NCBI RefSeq assembly: GCF_044239695.1
Contig: NZ_JBIIAW010000001.1
Coordinates: forward strand, 15,976-79,975
Direction: 5' to 3'
DNA from: Pseudolysinimonas_A sp044239695
Lineage (GTDB): Bacteria > Actinomycetota > Actinomycetes > Actinomycetales > Microbacteriaceae
Length of the DNA stretch: 64,000 nt
Of the stretch, positions 41,409-49,731 are shown piece after piece. Both the position numbers and the translations under genes were made by a program. Within the stretch, counting starts at the first letter, position 1. Every line of letters starts with the position of its first letter. Below the pieces are notes generated by a model, which worked only from the letters and a program-made list of their open reading frames with translations, made no database searches and was not told the origin of the DNA.

Positions 41409-42332
41409 ATGAAGCTCTCCACCCGCCTCGCGAGCGTCGGCGCCACCGCCGTCCTGCTCGCCGGTCTCGCCGCCTGCTCGGCCACCCCGGCCGACACCGC
41501 CGACGAGGGCACGTTCGCCTCGGGCGACTCCAACGTGCTGGTGTTCGCCACCCTCCCCGACCACGAGGGCGCCGACCAGGACGCCCAGCCGATCGCCGAC
41601 TGGATCGCCGAGTTCACCGGCAAGGAGGTCGAGTTCTTCCCGGCCACCGACTACACCGCGGTCGTGCAGGGTCTCGCCTCGGGTCAGATCGACATCGCGC
41701 AGATCTCCGCGTTCACGTACTACCAGTCGCAGGCCGCCGGTGCGGACATCGAGCCCATCGGTGCGCAGATCACCAAGGAGGGCGCCGAGCCCGGGTACTA
41801 CTCCGTCGCGATCGCCAACCCGGCGTGGGACGGCTCGACGATCGAGGACTTCGCCGACGAGCCCGTCTGCTTCGTGAACCCCACGTCGACCTCGGGTCGC
41901 GCCATCCCGGCGTCGCAGCTCAAGGCCGCCGGCGTGACGGTCGCCGAGGAGAACGTGCTCGCCCCGGAGGGCGGCTCGCACGACCTCAACGCGGCGAAGG
42001 TCGCCGAGGGCACCGAGTGCCAGGTCGGCTTCGCGCAGGACATCGACGCCGACCCGCTGATCGACTCGGGTGCCCTCGTCGAGGTGGACCGCTACCTCGT
42101 CCCGGCCGCGCCGATCGTCATGCAGGCCGGCCTCCCGCAGGAGCTCAAGGACCTGCTGATCGCCGAGATCGCCGACAGCACCCAGTCGTCGCTCACCGAC
42201 GCGGGCATCGAGCTGAACGAGTTCCTCACCGACGGCTGGTTCGGCTTCGGCCGGGTCGACGACGCGTACTACGACTCGATCCGCACCGTCTGCGAGGAGA
42301 TCGCGGACGAGGTCGAGGCCTGCCAGGCCTGA
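41409..42332 (+). CDS. phnD: Phosphonate ABC transporter substrate-binding lipoprotein (PhnD family)
   Basis: A 307-residue PhnD/phosphite-type binding protein. A lipoprotein signal comes first (STRLASVGATAVLLAGLAAC; lipobox LAAC). The mature part shows the family features: LVFATLPDHEGA, TDYTAVVQGLASGQIDIAQISAFTYY and DEPVCFVNPTSTSGRAIPA, with the S-T-S-G segment that holds the phosphonate group. It would capture aminoethylphosphonate or a related phosphonate outside the membrane. ATG preceded by AAAGG. First gene of a six-gene operon. Confidence 0.92.
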   Translation: MKLSTRLASVGATAVLLAGLAACSATPADTADEGTFASGDSNVLVFATLPDHEGADQDAQPIADWIAEFTGKEVEFFPATDYTAVVQGLASGQIDIAQISAFTYYQSQAAGADIEPIGAQITKEGAEPGYYSVAIANPAWDGSTIEDFADEPVCFVNPTSTSGRAIPASQLKAAGVTVAEENVLAPEGGSHDLNAAKVAEGTECQVGFAQDIDADPLIDSGALVEVDRYLVPAAPIVMQAGLPQELKDLLIAEIADSTQSSLTDAGIELNEFLTDGWFGFGRVDDAYYDSIRTVCEEIADEVEACQA

Positions 42333-42362
42333 TCGAGCCCGTCGACTGAAGGACAACGACTC

Positions 42363-43256
42363 ATGACGAACAGCGACACCCCCGCAGTCCGGATCACGGA
42401 CCTCGACAAGACCTACCCGGGCGCGAAGTCCCCGGCACTGTCGGGGGTGTCGCTGGACGTCCAGCGCGGCGAGATCGTCGTCCTCCTCGGGCTCTCCGGT
42501 TCGGGCAAATCGACCCTCCTGCGCCACATCAACGGCCTCGAGACCCCGACCGCCGGTCGGGTCGAAACCCTCGGCCAGGATGTCGCGCAGCTCCGCGGGG
42601 CGGCGCTGCGCGGCCTCCGCGGACACATCGGCTTCATCTTCCAGCAGTTCGAGATCGTGGGGCCGCTCACGGTGCTCGAGAACGTGCTCACCGGCGCTCT
42701 CTCGACGCTCGCCGGCCCCCGAGTCGGCATCTGGACCTATCCCAAGGCACTGCGCCACAAAGCGCTCGAGCACCTCGAGCGCGTCGGCATCCTCGAGCGC
42801 GCCTATCAGCGCGCCGACACCCTCTCCGGCGGCCAGCAGCAGCGCGTCGCGATCGCGCGCGCGCTCATGCAGGACCCCGAGATCCTGCTCGCCGACGAGC
42901 CCGTCGCCTCGCTCGACCCGGAGTCGAGCTCCCAGGTGATGGCACTCATCCGCGAGATCGCGGCGGAGCGTTCGCTCACCGTGGTCTGCTCCCTTCACCA
43001 GGTCGAGCTGGCTCTCGGCTGGGGAGACCGGGTCGTCGGGCTGCGGGCCGGCGAGGTCGTTCTCGACACCTCGACCGACAACCTCTCCAAGGACAAGGTC
43101 ATGGAGGTCTACGGTCGGGTGGCCACGACGACCGGGGAACTCGCGGCGATCGAGCAGGAACTCTCCGAGGTCCGCGACGCGCTCCTCAGCGAAGAGCTCC
43201 GCAACGGCAGCGCTCGGCCGGTGGACACCGACGCCGCCGAGGGCGAGCGACGATGA
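42363..43256 (+). CDS. phnC: Phosphonate ABC transporter ATP-binding protein
   Basis: A 297-residue PhnC-type ATPase. Walker A is GLSGSGKST near residue 43, the Q-loop is FIFQQFEIVGPLTVLENVL (the PhnC-like form, with a long insert before the signature), the signature is LSGGQQQRVAIARALM near 158 and Walker B is ILLADEPVASLDPE. The last 40 residues are an acidic tail not seen in every PhnC. ATG 30 bp after the phnD stop; ends overlapping phnE (ATGA). Confidence 0.93.
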   Translation: MTNSDTPAVRITDLDKTYPGAKSPALSGVSLDVQRGEIVVLLGLSGSGKSTLLRHINGLETPTAGRVETLGQDVAQLRGAALRGLRGHIGFIFQQFEIVGPLTVLENVLTGALSTLAGPRVGIWTYPKALRHKALEHLERVGILERAYQRADTLSGGQQQRVAIARALMQDPEILLADEPVASLDPESSSQVMALIREIAAERSLTVVCSLHQVELALGWGDRVVGLRAGEVVLDTSTDNLSKDKVMEVYGRVATTTGELAAIEQELSEVRDALLSEELRNGSARPVDTDAAEGERR

Positions 43257-45058
43257 CGCTGACCGCTCCGCCTCCCTCCGTCGCCGAGCGCATCGCCGCG
43301 GTTCCGCGCCCGCGGCCGCGCGCGTCGACGATCGTCAGCTACGTGACGATCGCCGCGATCGCGGTGCTCGGCGTCTGGTCGTTCATCGGACTCGACTACA
43401 GCCCCAAGAGCCTGGAGACGACCGCGAGCAACCTCGCCCGGTTCATCGGGTTGGCGACACCCCTGGAGTGGCCCGGCTGGGAGGTCAGCGGCGTCCGCGG
43501 CCCGGCCGGCACGACCTTCACGACCGAGTGGGTCGGCTTCGAGCCGATCTGGCACATGGTCGACATCATCGTCATCACCCTCGCGCTCACGATCGCCGGT
43601 ACCGCCCTCGCCGCGGTGCTGTCGATCCCGGTGGCTTACGGCGCGGCACGCAACACCACGCCGCATCCGATCGTTCTCGCCGTCTGCCGGGGACTGGGCG
43701 TCGTGGCGCGCGCGATCCCGGATGCGGCGATCGCCGTCTTCCTGATCTTCCTGTGGTTCGGCGCGGGCATCCTGCCCGCCATCGTCGCGGTCGGTCTGCA
43801 CTCGGTCGGGATGATCTCCAAGATGTTCGCCGACGCGATCGAGCAGATCGACGAGGGTCCGCGCACCGCCATCCGCTCCACCGGCGGGACGCGGGGACAG
43901 CAGTTCTGGTCGGGAGCGTTCCCGCAGGTGCTCCCCGCGTGGATCGCGATCGTGCTCCACCGCGCCGACATCAACCTGCGCGGCACCGTCATCCTCGGCT
44001 ACGTCGGGGTGGCGGGCATCGGCGCCGAGTTGAGCGGCGCCCTGCACGCCGGACCGGCCGGGATGCGTCGGGTGATCCCGATCGTGCTCATCATCATCGC
44101 GCTCTGCGTCGTGTTCGAGATCGTCTCGTCGACCCTGCGGTCGAAGTTGCTCGGCGTGCGGCCCACCGGCACGGGGATCGGCGACCGGGTCGTGCGCAGG
44201 GTGATGCGCTCCACCGAGAAGACGACGCCCGCCGCGCTCGCGAGTGCTGATCGCGTGGATGCCGCGCTGCGCCGTCCGTGGGATCGCAGTCGCGTCAGCA
44301 ACCTGGTCTGGATCTGGGTCGGCATCGGGGTCGTGATCGCGTCCTTCGCCTATCTGCAACCCGACCTGACCCGACTGGTCTCCGACTGGCGCTTCGACCA
44401 GGTGCAGAACGCCGACCTCGACCGTGCCGTGTGGCCGCCGACCTTCGGGGACCGCACGTGGGACTCGGTATTCGCCGCCGTGATGGTCACGGTTCAGGTC
44501 GCGTTCGCCGCGACCCTCATGGGAGCCGTCATCTCGCTCGTGATCGGCCCGCTCTCGGCCCGGAACGTCGCGCCGAACAGCGCCGTGCGCAACTTCTTCC
44601 GGGGGCTCGCCCTCGTCATCCGCGCCATCCCCGACCTGGTCGTCGCGATCCTGTTCATCATCGCGACGGGGTTCGGCCCCCAGGCTGCGGCGCTCGCCCT
44701 CGGAATCGGCGGGGTCGGGCTTCTCGCCAAACTCATCGGCGACTCGATGGAGGAGGTGCCGAACGGGCCCGAGCGCGCGCTCGCCGCGACCGGAGGAAGC
44801 CGCCCGCAGGTGTTCTTCGCCTCGACGGTGCCGATGTCGGTGCCCTCGACGGTCGGTCACCTCATGTACCTCCTGGAGCAGAACATCCGCGCGGCGACGG
44901 TGCTCGGCATCGTCGGCGGCGGGGGAATCGGCTTCCTGTTGCTCAACGCCCTCAACGGCCGTCACTTCGATCAGGTCATCGCGTTCCTGCTCGTGATCAT
45001 CGTCATGGTCGTCGTCGTGGAGACCGCGGGCATCCTGATCAGACGCGCGCTGAGGTAG
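43253..45058 (+). CDS. phnE: Phosphonate ABC transporter permease, two fused PhnE domains
   Basis: A 601-residue protein with two consecutive PhnE-type permease domains: about residues 1-310 and 335-601. Each has its own EAA-like loop: EQIDEGPRTAIRSTGGTRG in the first and EEVPNGPERALAATGGSRP in the second. A cytosolic linker with several Arg joins them (MRSTEKTTPAALASADRVDAALRR). Single PhnE proteins are usually 260-300 residues and act as dimers; here both halves are on one chain, so one polypeptide can make the whole channel. ATG overlaps phnC. Confidence 0.92.
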   Translation: MTLTAPPPSVAERIAAVPRPRPRASTIVSYVTIAAIAVLGVWSFIGLDYSPKSLETTASNLARFIGLATPLEWPGWEVSGVRGPAGTTFTTEWVGFEPIWHMVDIIVITLALTIAGTALAAVLSIPVAYGAARNTTPHPIVLAVCRGLGVVARAIPDAAIAVFLIFLWFGAGILPAIVAVGLHSVGMISKMFADAIEQIDEGPRTAIRSTGGTRGQQFWSGAFPQVLPAWIAIVLHRADINLRGTVILGYVGVAGIGAELSGALHAGPAGMRRVIPIVLIIIALCVVFEIVSSTLRSKLLGVRPTGTGIGDRVVRRVMRSTEKTTPAALASADRVDAALRRPWDRSRVSNLVWIWVGIGVVIASFAYLQPDLTRLVSDWRFDQVQNADLDRAVWPPTFGDRTWDSVFAAVMVTVQVAFAATLMGAVISLVIGPLSARNVAPNSAVRNFFRGLALVIRAIPDLVVAILFIIATGFGPQAAALALGIGGVGLLAKLIGDSMEEVPNGPERALAATGGSRPQVFFASTVPMSVPSTVGHLMYLLEQNIRAATVLGIVGGGGIGFLLLNALNGRHFDQVIAFLLVIIVMVVVVETAGILIRRALR

Positions 45059-45063
45059 GCCGG

Positions 45064-46164
45064 ATGTCGGGGGCGCAGCGGTTCGACCTCGCGGTCGTGG
45101 GGGCAGGTATCGTCGGGCTCGGCCACGCCGCCGCGGCGGTCGAGCGCGGCCTCCGGGTCGTCGTGATCGACCGCGCGACCGCGATCACCGGGGCGAGCGT
45201 GCGCAACTTCGGACAGATCGGCACGAGCGTGCACGCCGGACAGGCGAAGGTCTATGCCGAGCGGGCCCGGGAGAGCTGGCTCCAGCTCGCCGAGCGGGCC
45301 GGCTTCTGGCTCGCGCACACCGGAACCCTGATGGTCGCCCGCGCCGACGACGAGATGGCGCTGCTCGAGGAGGCAGGGCTCGGGGAGCTGCTGACCGCCA
45401 CCCAGGTCGAGGAGCTGGCACCGGTCGTCGGGGTCGTCGGCGGCATGCACCGCGTCGGCGATCTGCAGGTCGATCCCCGCGAGGCCGCTCCGGCGATCGC
45501 GCGCTACCTCGCCGGACAGGGCGTCGAGTTCCGCTGGCGCACCTCGGCGATCGGGGCGACGTCCGGCATCCTCCACACCTCCCGGGGCGACGTCGCCGCC
45601 GAGGCGATCGTGTTCGCCGTCAACTTCGACGTCGACCAGCTCTTCCCCGCGATCGCCGAGCAGCACGGCGTGGAACGGTGCGGGCTCGACATGATGCTCG
45701 CCGACGGTGTGGGGCTGCGCATCCCGATCCTCACCGGCAGCTCGATGCTGCGCTACCAGGCCTTCGCGAACACTTCGGCGGCGGCCGCGGTGCGCGAGCG
45801 CTACGCCCGCGAAGAGCCGCTGCTCCTGGAACGCGACGTCAACCAGATGTACACCGAGCGCCCGGACGGCACGTTGCTCGTCGGCGACACCCACTACCGC
45901 GGCACGGCCATCTCTCCCTTCCAGGACGAAGAGGCCTTCGAGTTGCTCACCCGCCTCACGTCGGACCTCTTCGGTGCGCGGATCAGGATCCGCCAGCGCT
46001 GGCAGGGCGTGTACGCGACCGCGCCGGAGGATTTCCTGATCGCGACACCGGGAGACGGCATCCGCGTCGTCTCCGTCACCACCGGGATCGGGATGACGAC
46101 GGGGCTCGGCCTCGCCGCGACCGTGATCGAGGACCTGTTCGGACCCTTCGAAGGAGAATCATGA
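45064..46164 (+). CDS. Phosphonate-associated FAD-dependent oxidoreductase (TIGR03364/HpnW type)
   Basis: A 366-residue DAO-family flavoenzyme. The dinucleotide motif LAVVGAGIVGLGHAAAAVERG is at about residues 8-28, ASVRNFGQIGTSVHAGQA near 46 is the family-characteristic stretch, and GDGIRVVSVTTGIGMTTGLGLA closes the FAD site. The gene lies between a phosphonate transporter and a phosphonatase-like gene, the setting of the TIGR03364 family. Enzymes of this kind are thought to oxidatively deaminate 2-aminoethylphosphonate or its N-methyl form to phosphonoacetaldehyde; this is inferred here, not shown. ATG 5 bp after phnE. Confidence 0.85.
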   Translation: MSGAQRFDLAVVGAGIVGLGHAAAAVERGLRVVVIDRATAITGASVRNFGQIGTSVHAGQAKVYAERARESWLQLAERAGFWLAHTGTLMVARADDEMALLEEAGLGELLTATQVEELAPVVGVVGGMHRVGDLQVDPREAAPAIARYLAGQGVEFRWRTSAIGATSGILHTSRGDVAAEAIVFAVNFDVDQLFPAIAEQHGVERCGLDMMLADGVGLRIPILTGSSMLRYQAFANTSAAAAVRERYAREEPLLLERDVNQMYTERPDGTLLVGDTHYRGTAISPFQDEEAFELLTRLTSDLFGARIRIRQRWQGVYATAPEDFLIATPGDGIRVVSVTTGIGMTTGLGLAATVIEDLFGPFEGES

Positions 46165-46826
46165 CCACGCCCTACGAACTCGTCGTGCTCGACCTGGCCG
46201 GCACCACCGTCGTCGACGACGGGATCGTCGAGGGGGCCTTCGCCCGTGCGTGGGATCGCGTGAAGCGCACCGACGAGGGGCGCAAGGCCGCGATCCAGTG
46301 GGTGCGCGACACGATGGGCCAGTCGAAGATCGAGGTGTTCCGCCACTTCGCCGACGAGGCGACGGCGCAGGACATCAACAAGGAGTTCGAGCGGGCGTAT
46401 CGCGAGCTGATCGACGACGGCCAGTGCGTGCCGATCCCGGGCGCCGAGCAGACGATCCGCGACCTCAAGGCCCGGGGGCTCAAGATCGCGTTCACGACCG
46501 GCTTCGCGCCGTCGACGGCGAAGGCGATCCTCGGCTCGCTCGGCTGGTCGCAGTTGGCCGATGTCGTGCTCACCCCCGAGGATGCCGGCCGAGGACGTCC
46601 CGCCCCCGATCTCGTGCTGATGTCGGTGATCCGCACGCAGACCTCGTCGGTCGCGGCCACCGTCGTCGTCGGCGACACCGAGTCGGATGCCGCGAGCGGC
46701 AGGTCCGCGGGCGCCGGCCTGGTCGTCGGCGTGCTCACCGGGTCCCGCGACGAGGCCACCCTTCGCGCGGGCGGCGCCGACCTCGTGCTGGCGAGCGTCG
46801 CGGATCTCCCGGCGGCGTTGCCATGA
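46161..46826 (+). CDS. Phosphonatase-like HAD hydrolase (PhnX-like)
   Basis: A 221-residue HAD enzyme. Motif I is VVLDLAGTTVVDDG with D-x-A-G-T, the Ala-for-Asp form typical of phosphonatases, which need no second Asp. In the cap, MGQSKIEVFRHF places a Lys at residue 56 where PhnX has its Schiff-base Lys (MGLLKIDH type). Motif III/IV is VVVGDTESDAASG. It should cleave phosphonoacetaldehyde to acetaldehyde and phosphate. It is shorter than B. cereus PhnX (about 267), as in the TIGR03351 phosphonatase-like group. ATG overlaps the flavoenzyme stop, and it overlaps the dehydrogenase. Confidence 0.87.
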   Translation: MTTPYELVVLDLAGTTVVDDGIVEGAFARAWDRVKRTDEGRKAAIQWVRDTMGQSKIEVFRHFADEATAQDINKEFERAYRELIDDGQCVPIPGAEQTIRDLKARGLKIAFTTGFAPSTAKAILGSLGWSQLADVVLTPEDAGRGRPAPDLVLMSVIRTQTSSVAATVVVGDTESDAASGRSAGAGLVVGVLTGSRDEATLRAGGADLVLASVADLPAALP

Positions 46827-47974
46827 CCCTCTCGGCGCCGGCCTCGCTCGGCGTGCATGTGACGGGCTGCATGGAGGCGCAGGTCTTCCGCGGCGTCAAC
46901 CTGCCGTTCGAACCGGTCGCGGTGCCGGAGCTGGTCCTCGCGCACGGCGAAGCGCTCGTCGCCGTCGAACTCGCCACCATCTGCGGTTCCGACGTGCACA
47001 CCGTCACCGGGGCACGGTCGGGCCCCCTGCCGCTCGTGCTCGGACACGAACAGGTCGGCCGCGTCGTCGCGCTCGGCCCGGGGCGCGCCCCGCGCACGGT
47101 CGAGGGCACGGCGCTCGCGGTGGGGCAGCGCGTCGTCTGGGGCGTCGCCGTCGACTGCGGTCGCTGCCGGTACTGCCACGCCGGCTTCCCGCAGAAGTGC
47201 ATCTCGCTGCAGAAGTACGGGCACGCACGGATGTCGCGGGGCTGGGAGCTCTCGGGCGGATTCGCGACGCACGTGCACCTGCGCGCGCGCACCCCGATCG
47301 TCGCGGTCGCCGAGGATGCCGTCGCCGAGCTGTTCGCGCCTGCCTCGTGCTCGACCGCGACCGTGATGGCGGCGCTGGATGCCGCCCGCGCCATCCGTCC
47401 GCTCGCCGGGTCGGTCGTCGCGATCTCCGGCTGCGGGATGCTCGGTCTGACCGCCGTGGCGGCCGCCGTGTCCGAGGGGGCCACGGTCGTCGCGACCGAC
47501 CCCGATCGCGACCGCCGCGACGCCGCGCGGGAGTTCGGCGCGGCAGCGGTCGGCGACGGGACGGCCGACGGGCTCGCTCAGGCGCTGCGCCGGATCCCGG
47601 CCGGACGATCCGGGTACCACATCGCCCTCGAACTGTCCGGCGCGCCGTCGGCCGTGCAGTCGCTGCTCGCCGCCGGTGACCTCGGCGCGGTGCTCGTGCT
47701 CGTCGGCAGCGTGGCTCCGACGTCGACGGTGGCCGTGGATCCCGAGCAGGTCGTGCGCCGGCTCTTCACCATCCGCGGGGTGCACAACTACGCGCCGGCG
47801 CACCTCCTCCAGGCGGTCCGGTTCCTCGAGCGGCCGGAGTCGGCTGCCCTCGCGTCGCTCGTCGGAGACATCCATCCCCTGGACGGGATCGAGTCGGCGA
47901 TGCGCCACGCCCGCGCCCACTCCGCGGTGCGCGTCGGCCTGCGTCCCGCCCCGACTCCGGTGCGTTCCGCCTAG
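46823..47974 (+). CDS. Phosphonate-associated zinc-dependent alcohol dehydrogenase (TIGR03366/HpnZ type)
   Basis: A 383-residue medium-chain dehydrogenase. ATICGSDVHTVTG has the catalytic-zinc Cys, LVLGHEQVGRVV the GHE pair, and DCGRCRYCHAGFPQKC the four structural-zinc Cys. SVVAISGCGMLGLTAVAAAV is the nucleotide site; it retains G-x-G-x-x-G. In this operon it could oxidise or reduce the acetaldehyde made by the phosphonatase or a hydroxyethylphosphonate intermediate; the direction is unknown. ATG overlaps the HAD stop. Its own stop shares the CTAG palindrome with the convergent MerR gene. Confidence 0.85.
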   Translation: MTLSAPASLGVHVTGCMEAQVFRGVNLPFEPVAVPELVLAHGEALVAVELATICGSDVHTVTGARSGPLPLVLGHEQVGRVVALGPGRAPRTVEGTALAVGQRVVWGVAVDCGRCRYCHAGFPQKCISLQKYGHARMSRGWELSGGFATHVHLRARTPIVAVAEDAVAELFAPASCSTATVMAALDAARAIRPLAGSVVAISGCGMLGLTAVAAAVSEGATVVATDPDRDRRDAAREFGAAAVGDGTADGLAQALRRIPAGRSGYHIALELSGAPSAVQSLLAAGDLGAVLVLVGSVAPTSTVAVDPEQVVRRLFTIRGVHNYAPAHLLQAVRFLERPESAALASLVGDIHPLDGIESAMRHARAHSAVRVGLRPAPTPVRSA

Positions 47975-48786
47975 GTCCGCTCCACGGGCACCTGGAGCTC
48001 GGTCAGCCAGTCCGGACCCGGCTCGTGGCCCTCCGCGTTCAGATACACCTCTCGCGACGGCCCCGAGATGCGGTAGCCGTCGGCGACGACCTTCTCCATC
48101 AGGTGCATCCACGACTCGCCCAGGCCGGTCATGTCGCCGCGGTGCAACAGCGTGGCCGCGGTCGGGACGCCGGGCAGCTCGACGACGTCATACCCGTCGC
48201 CCGCGACCGGCGGCGCTTCGGCGACGTACGACACATGCACGTCCAGGCCGTCGTCGTCGGCGTCGTCGTACCAGAACACGCCGGGCTCGATGAGCGGCCG
48301 ACCGGCGGCGACGAGGGCGTCGTCGAGACGCCCGATGAGGGGCCCGATGACCGGGGAGACGTGCTCGGGTCCCATCCCCGGCGCGTGCCCGTGGGCGGCG
48401 TAGACGGTGAGCGGGTCGAGCGACTTGTAGACGACATCCGACATGGCGGTTCCTTCCAGGTGGCGGAGACGCCGCTCGATCCGGGCGAGGCGGGCGCGGT
48501 CGGCGACGAGGGATGCCTCCAGCTCGCTGCGGCGCTCGTGGAGCACCGCGCGCAGTCCGGCATCCGTGTCGTCATCGCGCCCGAGCGCGAGGATGCGGTC
48601 GAGCCCCACGCCGAGCTCCCGCAACTCCACGATCCGCAGCAGCGACGGCAACTGGTCGATCACGTAGAAGCGGTAGCCGGAGCGCGGGTCGACGCGCGCG
48701 GGCTCGAGCAGCCCGATCGCGTCGTAGTGCCGCAGCATCCGCACGCTCACCCGGGCCAGGGCGGCGAACTCTCCGATGGTGTACAT
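47971..48786 (-). CDS. MerR-family regulator with GyrI-like effector domain
   Basis: A 271-residue regulator (ATG at 48786). The winged helix is MYTIGEFAALARVSVRMLRHYDAIGLLEPARVDPRSGYRFY at residues 1-41, followed by the long dimerisation helix ending near 110. The rest is a GyrI-like/Bacterial transcription activator effector-binding domain (PGVPTAATLLHRGDMTGLGESWMHLMEKV). It is a BmrR/TipA-like ligand-sensing regulator. Directly upstream is a MerR-type palindromic operator, so it is probably autoregulated. A GTG nine codons upstream would extend into the operator; the ATG is the classical start. Confidence 0.88.
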   Translation of the reverse strand: MYTIGEFAALARVSVRMLRHYDAIGLLEPARVDPRSGYRFYVIDQLPSLLRIVELRELGVGLDRILALGRDDDTDAGLRAVLHERRSELEASLVADRARLARIERRLRHLEGTAMSDVVYKSLDPLTVYAAHGHAPGMGPEHVSPVIGPLIGRLDDALVAAGRPLIEPGVFWYDDADDDGLDVHVSYVAEAPPVAGDGYDVVELPGVPTAATLLHRGDMTGLGESWMHLMEKVVADGYRISGPSREVYLNAEGHEPGPDWLTELQVPVERT

Positions 48787-48802
48787 GGTGGAGACCACGT
48801 TC

Positions 48803-48826
48803 GACCCTGACACAGTGTGAGGGTCA
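48803..48826 (-). promoter_or_regulatory. MerR-type palindromic operator in front of the MerR gene
   Basis: On the minus strand the sequence reads TGACCCTCACACTGTGTCAGGGTC. ACCCT/AGGGT and CACA/TGTG form nearly perfect inverted arms around the centre. TTGACC (48827-48822) is a -35 element and GAACGT (48802-48797) can be a -10, 19 bp apart, the long spacer MerR activators need. It overlaps the stop codon of the upstream VOC gene (TGA at 48826-48824). Confidence 0.6.
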
Positions 48827-49693
48827 AGCGCTGCTGGTGACCCTGATCAGATTCGCCCACGGGTCGTCGAACTCCAGCGCCGCGCCGGTGTCGCGGGTCT
48901 GGTGCCCGTAGTGCGCGAGCCGCTCGCCGAGCTCGCCCAGGTCGTCCGCACCGGGAACGAGGATGTCGACGCGCCCGAGCCCCAGCGTCTGCTGTCGTCG
49001 CCCGGCGCCGCGGGAATTCCACACGTTCATCGCCATGTGGTGGTGGTAGCCGCCCGCTGAGACGAAGAGCGCCGACCCCGGGATCTCGATCGTGCGCGCG
49101 AAGCCGAGATGGTTCACGTAGAACTCGCGAGCCGACTCGACGTCGCCGACGGAGAGGTGCACGTGGCCGACCCGGGCATCTCCGTGCCCCGCGCCGGCGA
49201 GACCGTCCTCGGTGAGGTTCTCCTGCAGGAAGCGGTTCGGGTCGAGGGCGATCGTGCCCATCTCGATGCTGCCGTGCACCCAGCTCCACTCCGAGCGGTC
49301 GCGGTCCCAGTAGAGCTCGACGCCGTTGCCTTCGGGGTCGTCGAAGTAGAACGCCTTGCTCACCAGGTGGTCGCTCGACCCCGTGAAGGTGCCGGGGTGC
49401 TTCTGGGCGACCGAGTACACCGCGGCGGCGAGTGCCGCTTCCGAGTCGAACAGGATCGCGGTGTGGAAGAGTCCGGCCTCGCGAGGCCCCGCGTGCCGCA
49501 GGTCGGGCGAGTGCTCGAGCACGACGACGGCGCGGGCAGCGCGTCCGAGCACGACGCGCGGCCCCTCGGCGACGAGCAGGTCGAGGCCGACGGCATCCCG
49601 GTAGTACGCGGTCATCCCGTCGAGATCGGCGACGTTGAGCGTCACCGCACCCATCGCGGTGTCGTCGGCGAGCAGTTCGGAAGCGGTTGTCAC
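48824..49693 (-). CDS. VOC family ring-cleavage-type dioxygenase-like protein (CatE-like)
   Basis: A 289-residue two-domain VOC protein of the CatE/extradiol dioxygenase-like group. The first module is MGAVTLNVADLDGMTAYYRDAVGLDLL; HTAILFDS near 100 has a metal-position His. SKAFYFDDPEGNGVELYWDRD and VGHVHLSVGDVESAREFYVNHLGF (second module), then YHHHMAMNVWNS, supply further His and Glu candidates for an Fe or Mn site. A catechol 2,3-dioxygenase function is possible but unproven. GTG start (VTTASELL); its stop lies in the MerR operator. Confidence 0.83.
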   Translation of the reverse strand: MTTASELLADDTAMGAVTLNVADLDGMTAYYRDAVGLDLLVAEGPRVVLGRAARAVVVLEHSPDLRHAGPREAGLFHTAILFDSEAALAAAVYSVAQKHPGTFTGSSDHLVSKAFYFDDPEGNGVELYWDRDRSEWSWVHGSIEMGTIALDPNRFLQENLTEDGLAGAGHGDARVGHVHLSVGDVESAREFYVNHLGFARTIEIPGSALFVSAGGYHHHMAMNVWNSRGAGRRQQTLGLGRVDILVPGADDLGELGERLAHYGHQTRDTGAALEFDDPWANLIRVTSSA

Positions 49694-49731
49694 GTCATCA
49701 TCAACTTCCCGGCGGGTCGAGGGATTCCCGC

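Noticed and set aside
48787..48813. Upstream GTG start for the MerR gene
   Set aside because: It would run into the palindromic operator and add nine residues before the classical MYTIGEFA start.
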